Assembly: GCF_019049675.1 (NCBI RefSeq) | Contig: NZ_JAFMOW010000063.1 | Coordinates: 124,001 to 188,000 of the forward strand | Direction of reading: 5' to 3' | From: Rahnella bonaserana | GTDB taxonomy: Bacteria > Pseudomonadota > Gammaproteobacteria > Enterobacterales > Enterobacteriaceae | Length of the DNA: 64,000 bases | Shown here: piece by piece, positions 7,501 to 17,171 of the stretch | Layout: the number at the start of each line of letters is the position of its first letter | How positions within the stretch are numbered: position 1 is the stretch's first letter | The notes under the pieces: generated by a model | What the model was told of the DNA's origin: nothing | Seen by the model: the letters and a program-made list of their open reading frames with translations, nothing else | Databases searched by the model: none | Program-made: the position numbers and the translations under genes

Positions 7501-8469
7501 ATGACAAGGGCCGCTTTTCGTCGTTTTTCAGGGACAGTTGCACTACTTTTATCACTGATGTTCGCCTCTCATGCCTTTGCAGAAGGCTGGCCGCGTAAAA
7601 TCATGACGTCAAAGGGCGCCATCACCTTAGAACAGCAGCCACAACGGATCGTATCCACCAGCGTCACAATTACTGGCACATTGCTGGCGATTAATGCGCC
7701 GGTGGTTGCCAGTGGCGCGACTGCGCCCAATAATCGCGTTGCTGACTCTCAGGGATTTTTCCGTCAGTGGGGCGAGGTCGCGAAACAGCGCGGTGTGCAG
7801 CGGCTCTATATCGGTGAGCCGAACGCTGAAGCCATTGCCGGACAGGCACCGGATCTCATCATTATTGCCGCCACCGGCGGGGATTCTGCGCTGAAACTCT
7901 ATGATCAGTTGTCGGCCATTGCGCCGGTGATGGTGGTCAGTTACGACGACAAAAGCTGGCAGGAACTTGCCACCGAACTGGGTCAGGCCACCGGTAAGGA
8001 AACCGATGCAGCAAAGGTAGTTGCACAGTTTTCAGCCCGCGAAGCCAGTGTAAAAAAAGCGATATATTTGCCGCCGCAGCCGGTGTCTGCACTGGTTTAC
8101 GGGTCGGACGGTAAAAGCGCTAACCTTTGGACACCCGCTTCACCGCAGGGCCAGTTGCTTCAGCAGTTAGGATTTACTCTCGCGCCGGTGCCGGTGAATT
8201 TCGCGGCCAGTTTCAGTCAGGGCAAACGCCATGACATCATCCAGCTTGCCGGTGAGACAATGCCGGATGCCATGAACGGCCAGACGCTGCTGTTATTTTC
8301 CGCTAATCAGTCCGATGCACAGCGGCTGCTGACTAATCCTTTTCTGGCGAAGTTACCTGCCGTACAAAGCCAGCGGGTTTACGCCATGGGCGACGATACG
8401 TTCAGGCTCGATTATTACAGCGCCAGCAACATGCTGAATCAGCTTGAAAAATTGTTCGTCACTCACTGA
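7501..8469 (+). CDS. fepB: Ferric enterobactin periplasmic binding protein
   Basis: FepB captures ferric enterobactin in the periplasm and hands it to FepDG. The 322-residue protein starts with a signal peptide (hydrophobic core [15 protein letters not shown], cleavage before EGWPRKI). It carries the FepB motifs [38 protein letters not shown] and [12 protein letters not shown] start it at ATG 7501, since AGGA lies 9 nt upstream; further in-frame codons upstream would disrupt the signal peptide. The stop overlaps the fepD start (TGATG), so fepB leads a fepBDGC operon. In E. coli fepB is transcribed separately and opposite to fepDGC, so this arrangement differs. Confidence 0.95.
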   Translation: MTRAAFRRFSGTVALLLSLMFASHAFAEGWPRKIMTSKGAITLEQQPQRIVSTSVTITGTLLAINAPVVASGATAPNNRVADSQGFFRQWGEVAKQRGVQRLYIGEPNAEAIAGQAPDLIIIAATGGDSALKLYDQLSAIAPVMVVSYDDKSWQELATELGQATGKETDAAKVVAQFSAREASVKKAIYLPPQPVSALVYGSDGKSANLWTPASPQGQLLQQLGFTLAPVPVNFAASFSQGKRHDIIQLAGETMPDAMNGQTLLLFSANQSDAQRLLTNPFLAKLPAVQSQRVYAMGDDTFRLDYYSASNMLNQLEKLFVTH

Positions 8470-9470
8470 TGTCCCGCTCAATAAAAAATCTCACCGCGTT
8501 ATTGTTTGCGCTGTTATTGCTCTGCCTGATGATGGCGCTGAGTCTGGCGCTGGGCGAGAAATCCCTTTCTTTCAGCACTGTGATGTCAGCGCTTAACGGT
8601 CAGTGTACGGGCGCGGACTGCGTGATCGTCACCGATGCCCGTGTGCCACGCACGTTCGCAGGTTTACTGGCAGGTATGGCGCTCGGATTATCCGGTGCGC
8701 TGATGCAGATCCTCACACGCAACCCGCTGGCAGATCCTGGTATTCTCGGCGTTAATGCCGGTGCCGCTTTCGCGGTGGTGATCGGCATTGCCTTCTTCGG
8801 CGCAACCGGCGTCGGCAGCTATCTGTGGTTCGCATTTGCCGGTGCGTTGCTGGCGACATTGCTGGTCGCCATGATTGGTGCGCTGGGGCGCGGCAAGCTG
8901 GATCCGGTACGCTTAACCCTCGCGGGCGTTGCGCTCGGCGCGGTGCTGGAGGGCCTCTCTTCGGGGATTTCCCTGCTCAATCCGACAGTCTACGATCAGC
9001 TGCGATTCTGGCAGGCCGGCACGCTGGATATCCGCAATATCGCGGTGATTAAAACCATCACGCCGCCGGTGATGTTGGCCGTTGTCCTGAGCTTACTGAT
9101 GACCCGTTCCCTGAATAATCTGTCGATGGGCAGCGAACTGGCGACGGCGCTCGGCACTAAAATCGCGACGACACAACTGCTGGGATTACTGGCGATCACG
9201 TTATTATGCGGCAGCGCCACCGCAGCGGTTGGCCCGATCGCCTTTGTCGGCCTGATGGTGCCGCATATGGCGCGCTGGATTTGCCGGGCGGATCCGCGCT
9301 GGATACTGCCGTGGACGCTGGTACTCACCCCGACGCTGTTGCTGGCCGCAGATATCGCCGGGCGTTTTCTGGTTACCGGAGAATTGCGGGTTTCCGTGGT
9401 GGTCGCGTTTATCGGCGCACCGGTACTTATCTTTCTGGTACGCCGTCCCGGCGGATTACGCAGAGGTTAA
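8469..9470 (+). CDS. fepD: Ferric enterobactin ABC permease FepD
   Basis: One of two related inner-membrane permeases that pass ferric enterobactin to the cytoplasm. The 333-residue protein is a FecCD-type permease with an N-terminal membrane anchor, many hydrophobic segments, the early motif DARVPRTFAGLLAGMALGLSG, NPLADPGILGVNAGA, and the coupling loop GPIAFVGLMVPHMAR. Its ATG overlaps the fepB stop by one base. fepG follows 2 bp later. Confidence 0.95.
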   Translation: MSRSIKNLTALLFALLLLCLMMALSLALGEKSLSFSTVMSALNGQCTGADCVIVTDARVPRTFAGLLAGMALGLSGALMQILTRNPLADPGILGVNAGAAFAVVIGIAFFGATGVGSYLWFAFAGALLATLLVAMIGALGRGKLDPVRLTLAGVALGAVLEGLSSGISLLNPTVYDQLRFWQAGTLDIRNIAVIKTITPPVMLAVVLSLLMTRSLNNLSMGSELATALGTKIATTQLLGLLAITLLCGSATAAVGPIAFVGLMVPHMARWICRADPRWILPWTLVLTPTLLLAADIAGRFLVTGELRVSVVVAFIGAPVLIFLVRRPGGLRRG

Positions 9471-9472
9471 TC

Positions 9473-10489
9473 ATGAGTCAGATCCTCGCAGAACCTCGCC
9501 CGCTTAAAATATCGCGTCCCTTTATAACCGCCTGCGGGCTGGTGTTATGTCTGATCCTGCTGGCGATTTATGCCCTCGGCAGCGGCACCCTGACGCTGAC
9601 ACCGTCTCAGGTGATCACAGCCCTGTCCGGAGACGGGCCGAAAAACCTGAGCATTATTGTCACGCAATGGCGGCTGCCGCGCGTGGTGATGGCGATGGTG
9701 CTCGGTGCTGCACTCGGTGTCAGTGGCGCAATTTTTCAGTCACTGTTGCGCAATCCATTGGGCAGTCCGGACGTTATCGGCTTTAACACCGGCGCCTACA
9801 CCGGCGTTCTGCTGATTATCGTGTTGTTCAACGGGGGTGCAGGCGAAACCATGCTGGGCGCGATGGCAGGCGGCGTTGTGACCGCGCTGGTGGTTTACGC
9901 GCTGGCATGGCGTCAGGGCGTCGAAACCTTCCGCCTGATTATTGTCGGTATCGGCGTACGCGCGTTGCTGATTGCCGCTAATACCTGGCTGATTATTCAC
10001 GCCTCGCTGGAATCGGCACTGACGGCCGGCTTGTGGAATGCCGGTTCGCTGAACGGCATCACATGGGAAAAAAGTCTGCCGGTGACGGGCATGGTTGTCG
10101 TCGCCTGCATGCTGGCGCGTTATCTGTCTGCGCCGATGCGGCTGCTCGAAATGGGCGATGATGCCGCCTGCGCGCTGGGCGTACCGGTTGAGCGCTCACG
10201 CGTGTTGCTGATGCTGGCGGGCGTGGCGCTGACCGCCGCAGCCACCGCGCTGGCCGGACCGATTTCCTTTATCGCGCTGGTTTCTCCACAGATTTCGCGC
10301 CGCTTGTGCGCCAGCCAGCAGCATGCTTTATTTTTCGCGGCGCTGACCGGCGCGCTGCTGTTGCTCGCCGCAGATGTCATTGCGCAGCGGCTGTTCCTGC
10401 CCTATCAGTTACCCGTCGGCGTACTGACCGTCAGTCTGGGCGGCATTTATCTGATTGGATTGCTCATCCGGGAGTCACGACGCTCATGA
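9473..10489 (+). CDS. fepG: Ferric enterobactin ABC permease FepG
   Basis: The second permease subunit, 338 residues, pairs with FepD to form the channel. It shows the family pattern WRLPRVVMAMVLGAALGVSG, NPLGSPDVIGFNTGAYTG and the C-terminal coupling loop GPISFIALVSPQISRR. Translation starts at ATG 9473 just after fepD. The stop overlaps the fepC start by 4 bp (ATGA), so coupling is expected. A longer upstream reading in this frame overlaps fepD entirely and is not used. Confidence 0.95.
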   Translation: MSQILAEPRPLKISRPFITACGLVLCLILLAIYALGSGTLTLTPSQVITALSGDGPKNLSIIVTQWRLPRVVMAMVLGAALGVSGAIFQSLLRNPLGSPDVIGFNTGAYTGVLLIIVLFNGGAGETMLGAMAGGVVTALVVYALAWRQGVETFRLIIVGIGVRALLIAANTWLIIHASLESALTAGLWNAGSLNGITWEKSLPVTGMVVVACMLARYLSAPMRLLEMGDDAACALGVPVERSRVLLMLAGVALTAAATALAGPISFIALVSPQISRRLCASQQHALFFAALTGALLLLAADVIAQRLFLPYQLPVGVLTVSLGGIYLIGLLIRESRRS

Positions 10490-11283
10490 ATACTGAACAT
10501 ACCTCACCTTTGTACGCGGAAGACCTGACGCTGGGCTACGATAAAAAGGTCGTCGCCCGCGAACTTTCTGTTTCTATTCCGCAGGGCAAACTGACGGTGA
10601 TTATCGGGCCGAATGCCTGCGGGAAGTCCACGCTATTACGCACACTCAGCCGCCTAATGCAGCCGCAATCCGGCGCAGTATTTCTCGATGGCAGACTGAT
10701 CGGCGATTACGGCACCAGAGAGGTGGCAAAACGCCTCGGGCTATTGCCGCAAAGTTCAACGGCACCGGGCGATATCAGCGTGGCAGATCTCGTGGCACGC
10801 GGACGGTACCCGCACCAGAGCCTGTTCAGCCGCTGGACGGCGCAGGATACACAAGCGGTGAACGAGGCCATGCAAGCCACGGGCGTTTATGAGCTGGCGG
10901 AAAGCACAGTAAATTCACTTTCCGGCGGGCAGCGCCAGCGGGTGTGGATAGCGATGGTGCTGGCGCAACAAACGCCGCTATTATTACTCGATGAGCCGAC
11001 AACCTGGCTGGATATCGCGCATCAGATTGATTTGATGGAACTGATGTGTCGCCTGAATCAGGAAAATGGCCGCACACTGGTCGTGGTGTTACACGACCTG
11101 AATCAGGCGTGTCGTTACGCCGGACATCTGATTGCCATGCGCGACGGCAAAATACTGGCTGAAGGCGCACCGGCGGACATCGTCACACCGGCGCTGATCG
11201 AGCAGGTTTTCGGGCTGCGCTGCACCATTATCGACTGCCCGGTTTCACATACGCCGTTAATTATTCCGCTGGGCAACGGCTGA
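10486..11283 (+). CDS. fepC: Ferric enterobactin ABC transporter ATPase
   Basis: FepC powers uptake through FepDG. The 265-residue ATPase has a Walker A motif GPNACGKST at residues 41-49, the signature [15 protein letters not shown], Walker B LLLLDEPTTWLD and the H-loop VVVLHDLNQA. Its ATG at 10486 overlaps the fepG stop. fes converges from the other strand after only 9 bp. No separate terminator is visible in that gap. Confidence 0.96.
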   Translation: MNTEHTSPLYAEDLTLGYDKKVVARELSVSIPQGKLTVIIGPNACGKSTLLRTLSRLMQPQSGAVFLDGRLIGDYGTREVAKRLGLLPQSSTAPGDISVADLVARGRYPHQSLFSRWTAQDTQAVNEAMQATGVYELAESTVNSLSGGQRQRVWIAMVLAQQTPLLLLDEPTTWLDIAHQIDLMELMCRLNQENGRTLVVVLHDLNQACRYAGHLIAMRDGKILAEGAPADIVTPALIEQVFGLRCTIIDCPVSHTPLIIPLGNG

Positions 11284-11292
11284 ATCATTGTC

Positions 11293-12600
11293 TCACCAGG
11301 GCTTATCACTCCACAGATATTGCAGGCCGTCGAGTAATCCGCCGCGCCAGCTGAGTGCATCGTGCCCCGCATCAACTACGCGATAACGCACGTTGTTTTC
11401 GGTGCGGGCCAGCAGCTCATCCATCTGATTATTCACCTGATAAATCAGCCGTTCGTTGCTGCCTGCTTCCATGAAAATTTTCAGATGACTGGCAGCGCCC
11501 AGTCCGTTGTTCACCTCACGCAGTAAGAGATCGCCATCGTCAGGATTTTCACCCTGCTGAGATTTATTACGTCGCGGCCACCAGAAAGAGCCCGACTGGC
11601 TGAGTACGCAGCCGAACCGCTGCGGCCAGTGTAAACCGGCGTACAGCGAGGAAAGACCGCCGAAACTCTGCCCCGCCACCACCGTGTTCTCCGCGCTGCT
11701 GCTGTGCGGCGCGAGCGCGGCAACGGCGGGTAATAATTCTTCCTGAACCGCCAGCCAGAAATCCGGATTACAGGTCAGCTCAAGACCGCGAATTTGGGTA
11801 TCAATCACGTCGATCAGCACGTAAACCGCTTCCGGCAATGTGCCTTCCTGCGTCAGTTGCATCAGTGGTTGCCAGACCGGCATCTGCTGCGCCCAAAACT
11901 GGCCGTCGAGCAGTATCGCCAGCGGTCGTGCTGCCAGGTCAGGGCTAACGCCGGTGGTATAAATCCACACCCTGCGCCGGTTGCCCAGACGCGCGCTGTT
12001 CCACTGATAGATTTGCAGCTTTGCCGGTGGCTGCGGCAACGCGGGACCGTGCAGATCAAATTCTTCCCACGCGGGCTGCGGCAAGGCATCGGGCATATGC
12101 AAAGGCGAAAGCGCATGAGATTTCGCCCCTGCCCATGGCTGATGCAGATTCAGCGGATCGTGAATGGCATGGGCGAACATATCCTTCCACCAGTCGCGTG
12201 CAGCCAGCATGGCAGTATACGCATCGGGATCCTGCGGAAACTCTTTGCCGGTCTCCGTGCGGGGGATCAGGCTGTAACTGCCGCGCCAGCCGGAACGTAA
12301 TGTGATGCTCAGCGACCAGACGTCGGTACCGGCCAGTCGTTGCAGGCTCTGCGGTGGCAACGACTGATGGTGATCGGTGATGCCGTTAATGTTGATCCAC
12401 ACGCGCTGAAAAGCCGAGGTGGCTTCACTGCCCTGCGGATCCCGCCAGAAAAAAGTGACGCGACATACGCCGTCATCCGGCGGCTCAATCCACGGCGTTC
12501 CCTGCGCTTTGATGTCATTCCACCACGCGGCGCTCCCCGCCTCAGATGAGGATAACAGGGTACGGGCGGTCAGTTTTTCGGGGCGCTGGGATTTCATCAT
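11293..12600 (-). CDS. fes: Enterochelin (ferric enterobactin) esterase
   Basis: Fes hydrolyses imported ferric enterobactin in the cytoplasm so that iron can be released. The 435-residue protein has an N-terminal enterochelin esterase domain (AWWNDIKAQGTPWIEP, RVTFFWRDP) and an alpha/beta hydrolase domain with the nucleophile serine in VVAGQSFGGLSSLYAG and a late histidine in DAGHDALSWRGGL. It is divergent from fepA and shares its control region. In E. coli ybdZ-entF follow fes; here fepC converges on it and no biosynthesis gene is seen. Confidence 0.95.
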   Translation of the reverse strand: MMKSQRPEKLTARTLLSSSEAGSAAWWNDIKAQGTPWIEPPDDGVCRVTFFWRDPQGSEATSAFQRVWININGITDHHQSLPPQSLQRLAGTDVWSLSITLRSGWRGSYSLIPRTETGKEFPQDPDAYTAMLAARDWWKDMFAHAIHDPLNLHQPWAGAKSHALSPLHMPDALPQPAWEEFDLHGPALPQPPAKLQIYQWNSARLGNRRRVWIYTTGVSPDLAARPLAILLDGQFWAQQMPVWQPLMQLTQEGTLPEAVYVLIDVIDTQIRGLELTCNPDFWLAVQEELLPAVAALAPHSSSAENTVVAGQSFGGLSSLYAGLHWPQRFGCVLSQSGSFWWPRRNKSQQGENPDDGDLLLREVNNGLGAASHLKIFMEAGSNERLIYQVNNQMDELLARTENNVRYRVVDAGHDALSWRGGLLDGLQYLWSDKPW

Positions 12601-12691
12601 TTTTGCGTTTGCAGTCTTTTACCGTGAGAAAAGGGCATAACTTGCGGGATGCTTTACACATTCCCTGTAAATTACGAATAGGAATCGTATT

Positions 12692-12710
12692 GATAATTGT
12701 TTGCATTTGC
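12692..12710. promoter_or_regulatory. Probable Fur box between fes and fepA
   Basis: GATAATTGTTTGCATTTGC matches about 12 of 19 Fur consensus positions, including the outer GATAAT and CATT cores. It lies in the 224-bp divergent fes-fepA region, where a shared Fur operator is known in E. coli. It is weaker than the fepB site. Confidence 0.6.
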
Positions 12711-12824
12711 AATAGTGTGTTACCGCCCGTAAAACGGGACAATAAAAATACACACACAACAGGCCATCCTCCTGTTCATTAACAATTTTTGCAGGACAGG
12801 GTGGATTTCAGGGCAGAATCCAAT

Positions 12825-15095
12825 ATGAAAAACAGGCTACCACATTATTCTCTGGCGACATTACTCGGGCTGGGATCAGCATTTACTTTTCCCGCCAGCG
12901 CCGCAGAAACGACCACACCAGATAAAACAGACGCCACACAGACCGCCGCTGAAACAGAAAAAGACACCGGCGACACCCTGGTTGTCACCGCCGCACAGCA
13001 GAATCTTCAGGCACCCGGCGTTTCCACTATTACCGCCGACGAAATTCAGAAGCGCCCACCGGCGCGTGATATCAACGAACTGATCCGCACCATGCCCGGT
13101 GTCAACCTGACCGGCAACTCTACCAGCGGCCAGCGTGGTAACAACCGCCAGATCGACATCCGTGGCATGGGCCCGGAAAACACCTTAATCCTGATCGACG
13201 GTAAGCCGGTGAACAGCCGCAACTCGGTGCGTCAGGGCTGGCGTGGCGAGCGTGATACCCGCGGCGACACAAGCTGGGTTCCACCGGATATGATTGAACG
13301 CATCGAAGTGATCCGCGGCCCGGCAGCGGCACGTTACGGTAACGGCGCAGCGGGTGGCGTGGTGAATATCATCACCAAAAAAGAGACGCAGGAGTGGCAC
13401 GGTTCATGGAATACCTACCTGAACGCGCCGCAGCATAAAGATGAAGGCTCGACCAAGCGCACCGACTTCAGCCTTTCCGGTCCGCTCAGCGAGCAGTTCA
13501 GTTTCCGCCTGTTCGGCGGCTACAGTAAAACCCAAGCTGACGCGCAATACATCAACGACGGCCATCAGTCCGAACGCACCGGCACCTATGCCGACACCGT
13601 GCCGGCCGGACGCGAAGGCGTTATTGATAAAAACATCGATGCCCTGCTGCACTGGGATTTTGCCCGCATGCAGTCGCTGGAATTTGAAGTCTCAAATAGC
13701 CGTCAGGGTAACCTGTACGCAGGCGACACGCAGAATACCAACACCAGTGATTTGGTGAAAAGCATGTACGGTAAAGAGACTAACCGCATCTACCGCCAGT
13801 CCTACGCACTGACCTATAAAGGCGCGTGGGATAACGGCGTGACCACCAACAACTACGTGCAATATGAAAAAACCCGTAACTCGCGTATGAACGAAGGTCT
13901 GGCGGGCGGGACTGAAGGTATCTTCTCCGATGAAGATTTCAACACTATCAATCTCGGCGACATTCTGGCGCACAGCGAAGTCAGCATTCCGTTTGAACTG
14001 GGTGTGCCGCAAACCGCAACGTTCGGCACCGAATGGAACCAGCAGAAGATGAAAGATCCGTCTTCCAATACGCAGGCGATGCTCGGCGGCGCGATTGCCG
14101 GTACCGACAGCACTAACCGCAGCCCGTATTCGCAGGCAGAGATTTTCTCGCTGTTTGCTGAAGATAATATCGAACTGACCGACAGCACCATGCTGGTACC
14201 GGGTCTGCGTTTCGATCATCACTCCATTGTGGGCAATAACTGGAGCCCTGCGCTGAACTTGTCTCAGGAACTGGGTGACGATTTCACGCTGAAAATGGGC
14301 ATCGCCCGCGCCTATAAAGCGCCAAGCCTGTATCAGACCAACCCGAACTACGTGCTTTACAGCAAAGGTCAGGGTTGTGCGGCCAGCGGCGGCGGGTGTT
14401 ATCTGGTGGGGAACAACGATCTGGATGCAGAAACCAGCGTCAACAAAGAGATCGGACTGGAATTCCACCGCAACGGTTATCAGGCGGGTGTGACCTATTT
14501 CCGCAATGATTACCGCAACAAAATCGAATCCGGTTATCTGCCAGCCGGCACCTCTTCCACCGGCAAGACTGACGTGTATAAATGGGAAAACGTGCCGAAA
14601 GCCGTGGTCCAGGGTCTTGAAGGCACGTTAAATATTCCGGTCAGCAGCACCGTTTCCTGGAATAACAACGGAACCTACATGATTGAAAGTAAAAACAAGG
14701 AAACCGGCGATTATCTGTCGATCATCCCTGAATTTACCATCAACTCCACGCTAAGCTGGCAGGCGACGGAAGATCTCTCCCTGCAATCCACCCTGACCTG
14801 GTACGGCCGTCAGAAACCGAAGAAATACAACTACAAGGGTGAAGCGGTGACCGGCAGCGAGAGGAATGAAGTCAGCCCGTATTCTGTTGTCGGCATGAGC
14901 GGCACCTACACCGCGACCAAAAATGTGAGCGTCACGGCGGGTATCGATAACGTCTTCGACAAACGCCAGTTCCGTGCGGGTAATGCCCAGACCGTGGGTA
15001 ACGCCGCTACCGGTGCTTACATGTATGGCGCAGGCGCAGCAACCTACAACGAGCCGGGTCGTACGTTTTACATGAGCCTGAATACGCATTTCTGA
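12825..15095 (+). CDS. fepA: TonB-dependent ferric enterobactin outer-membrane receptor
   Basis: FepA imports ferric enterobactin across the outer membrane using TonB energy. The 756-residue protein has a signal peptide ending in FPASA, a TonB box region DTLVVTA, a plug domain with GQRGNNRQIDIRGMGPENTLILIDGKPV and GPAAARYGNGAAGGVVNIITKK, and a 22-strand barrel that ends in the typical terminal Phe (MSLNTHF). I chose ATG 12825; a reading from 12789 only adds 12 residues before the signal peptide. Together with FepBDGC and Fes it completes a ferric-catecholate import route. Confidence 0.96.
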   Translation: MKNRLPHYSLATLLGLGSAFTFPASAAETTTPDKTDATQTAAETEKDTGDTLVVTAAQQNLQAPGVSTITADEIQKRPPARDINELIRTMPGVNLTGNSTSGQRGNNRQIDIRGMGPENTLILIDGKPVNSRNSVRQGWRGERDTRGDTSWVPPDMIERIEVIRGPAAARYGNGAAGGVVNIITKKETQEWHGSWNTYLNAPQHKDEGSTKRTDFSLSGPLSEQFSFRLFGGYSKTQADAQYINDGHQSERTGTYADTVPAGREGVIDKNIDALLHWDFARMQSLEFEVSNSRQGNLYAGDTQNTNTSDLVKSMYGKETNRIYRQSYALTYKGAWDNGVTTNNYVQYEKTRNSRMNEGLAGGTEGIFSDEDFNTINLGDILAHSEVSIPFELGVPQTATFGTEWNQQKMKDPSSNTQAMLGGAIAGTDSTNRSPYSQAEIFSLFAEDNIELTDSTMLVPGLRFDHHSIVGNNWSPALNLSQELGDDFTLKMGIARAYKAPSLYQTNPNYVLYSKGQGCAASGGGCYLVGNNDLDAETSVNKEIGLEFHRNGYQAGVTYFRNDYRNKIESGYLPAGTSSTGKTDVYKWENVPKAVVQGLEGTLNIPVSSTVSWNNNGTYMIESKNKETGDYLSIIPEFTINSTLSWQATEDLSLQSTLTWYGRQKPKKYNYKGEAVTGSERNEVSPYSVVGMSGTYTATKNVSVTAGIDNVFDKRQFRAGNAQTVGNAATGAYMYGAGAATYNEPGRTFYMSLNTHF

Positions 15096-15110
15096 GTATG
15101 TTGTCCGCAT

Positions 15111-15142
15111 AAAAAAAGCCACCTGCGAAGGTGGCTTTGTTG
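15111..15142. terminator. Bidirectional terminator between fepA and gdhA
   Basis: AGCCACCT and AGGTGGCT form an 8-bp stem with a GCGA loop, preceded by an A-run and followed by a T-rich tract. It serves the convergent fepA (+) and gdhA (-). Confidence 0.88.
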
Positions 15143-15164
15143 TTTCTGGCATCAGCGTAGCGGA

Positions 15165-16508
15165 TTAAAGCACACCCTGCGCCAGCATGGCATCGGCGAC
15201 TTTCACGAAACCGGCGATATTGGCGCCACGTACATACTGTGTCTGTTTGCCTTCACCACCATACTCAACGCAGGAGTGGTGAATATCCAGCATGATATGA
15301 CGTAAACGTGCATCGACTTCTTCGGCTTTCCAGCTAAGACGTGCGGCATTCTGCGCCATCTCCAGCCCGGACGTCGCCACACCACCGGCGTTTGCCGCTT
15401 TGCCCGGTGCGAACAGCACGCCAGCGTCAATAAACAAATCTGTCGCTTCGATAGTCGTCGGCATATTCGCGCCTTCTGCCACGGCTTTCACGCCATTGGC
15501 AATCAGCACCCGCGCCGCATCGGCATCCAGTTCATTTTGCGTGGCGCAAGGCAGCGCAATATCCACGGGCACGTTCCACGGTTGCTGACCTTCCAGATAA
15601 GTCAGCCCGAGTTTTTGCGCGTAATCAGCGACGCGACCGTCGCGGCTGGCTTTAATTTCGGAGAGCAGCGCCAGTTTTTCAGGCGTGAAACCGGCTTCGT
15701 CAACCACGGTACCGTTGGAGTCTGACGCGGTGATCACTCGCGCGCCCAGTGACATGGCTTTTTCAATCGCGTACTGCGCGACGTTACCGGAACCGGACAC
15801 TGCCACGCGCATGCCTTCAAAATCCAGCCCGTGACGTTTAAGCATAGATTCGGTGAAGTAAATCAGGCCATAACCTGTGGCTTCCGGACGGATCAGACTG
15901 CCGCCAAACGACAGCCCTTTGCCGGTGAAAACGCTGGCGGTGTTATTGGAAAGCTTTTTCATCATACCCGCCATATACCCCACTTCACGCCCGCCGACGC
16001 CGATATCACCCGCAGGCACATCGGTATCCGGCCCGAGATGACGGTACAGTTCCAGCATCAGCGCCTGACAGAAACGCATGATTTCGCCTTCACTTTTGCC
16101 CTTAGGATTGAAATCACTGCCGCCCTTCCCGCCGCCCATCGGTAACGTGGTCAGAGCATTTTTGAAGGTTTGTTCGAAACCGAGGAATTTAAGAATCGAC
16201 AAATTGACCGACGGATGGAAACGCATGCCGCCTTTATACGGGCCGATGGCCGAGCTGAACTGCACGCGCCAGCCGCGGTTTACCTGCACCTGATTTTTGT
16301 CATTCACCCACGCGATACGGAACTGAATAACACGCTCCGGCTCGACCAGACGTTCAAGCAAAGCAGAACGGCGGTATTGCGGATTTTGCTCGAGGAAAGG
16401 CCATAGCGTGGTCATAACTTCACGTACGGCCTGGGAGAATTCGACCTGATGCGGGTCGCGTTGTTGCACTGAGGATAAGAACTGTTCGAGGGATTGAATC
16501 TGATCCAT
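15165..16508 (-). CDS. gdhA: NADP-specific glutamate dehydrogenase
   Basis: GdhA aminates 2-oxoglutarate to glutamate with NADPH, the low-affinity route of ammonia assimilation. The 447-residue protein has the substrate-binding lysine region PMGGGKGGSDF, the segment DVPAGDIGVGGREVGYM, the dinucleotide fold VAVSGSGNVAQYA and PEATGYGLIYF, all standard for the hexameric bacterial enzyme. It stands alone between the fep locus and ogt. The 114 bp upstream should hold its promoter. Confidence 0.97.
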   Translation of the reverse strand: MDQIQSLEQFLSSVQQRDPHQVEFSQAVREVMTTLWPFLEQNPQYRRSALLERLVEPERVIQFRIAWVNDKNQVQVNRGWRVQFSSAIGPYKGGMRFHPSVNLSILKFLGFEQTFKNALTTLPMGGGKGGSDFNPKGKSEGEIMRFCQALMLELYRHLGPDTDVPAGDIGVGGREVGYMAGMMKKLSNNTASVFTGKGLSFGGSLIRPEATGYGLIYFTESMLKRHGLDFEGMRVAVSGSGNVAQYAIEKAMSLGARVITASDSNGTVVDEAGFTPEKLALLSEIKASRDGRVADYAQKLGLTYLEGQQPWNVPVDIALPCATQNELDADAARVLIANGVKAVAEGANMPTTIEATDLFIDAGVLFAPGKAANAGGVATSGLEMAQNAARLSWKAEEVDARLRHIMLDIHHSCVEYGGEGKQTQYVRGANIAGFVKVADAMLAQGVL

Positions 16509-16622
16509 TGATTTAAAACTCCGTCTGTAAGTGATGTTGTCTTTTTTTATTTACTGCTTATTTTTTGACTATGCATCGACTGACAAGCGGACATCAAGTG
16601 ATTTATTTACCGGATTAAAACC

Positions 16623-17108
16623 CTAAGATTTACGCCCTTCCAGCTTGAGTAATAACGCTTTGTTATCCAGACCGCCAGCAAAGCCGGTTAACTTACCGGA
16701 AGCACCGATGACACGATGGCAAGGCGCGACAATGGAAATCGGGTTACGGCCATTAGCAGCACCGACGGCGCGAACGGCTTTCGGACGACCAATACGGCGG
16801 GCGATGTCGCCATAACTGCGCGTCTCACCAAAGGGAATTTCCAGCAACGCCGCCCAGACTTCTTTCTGAAATGCCGTGCCGGTGAAATCAAGTTCCAGCT
16901 CAAAACGGGTACGTTCGCCCGCAAAATATTCGTTCAGCTGTTGCTCCGTTTTCAGCAAGATCGGAAACGCCGGGTCTTCAGTCATATCGCCCAACGGCAC
17001 ACGCCCGTCGATTTCGCATTCCCACAAAATAGCGGTCAGTTTGTCGCCTTTTGCCGCCAGCGTCAGCAGCCCGACCGGTGATGCCATGCGCTTGAATCTG
17101 TATTCCAT
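16623..17108 (-). CDS. ogt: Methylated-DNA-[protein]-cysteine S-methyltransferase
   Basis: Ogt repairs O6-methylguanine and O4-methylthymine by moving the methyl group to its own cysteine. The 161-residue protein has the active site PCHRV in ISIVAPCHRVIGASG, the helix-turn-helix wing GETRSYGDIARRIGRPKAVRAVGAANG, and a short N-terminal domain without an Ada regulatory part. The length fits Ogt and not Ada. It lies in single-gene context before the phosphatase gene. Confidence 0.94.
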   Translation of the reverse strand: MEYRFKRMASPVGLLTLAAKGDKLTAILWECEIDGRVPLGDMTEDPAFPILLKTEQQLNEYFAGERTRFELELDFTGTAFQKEVWAALLEIPFGETRSYGDIARRIGRPKAVRAVGAANGRNPISIVAPCHRVIGASGKLTGFAGGLDNKALLLKLEGRKS

Positions 17109-17171
17109 CAGTCCCTGCCTTTGCGAGTTTTACGCCTCACACTTTACCGGAAAGGCAGGAACTGACGAAAA

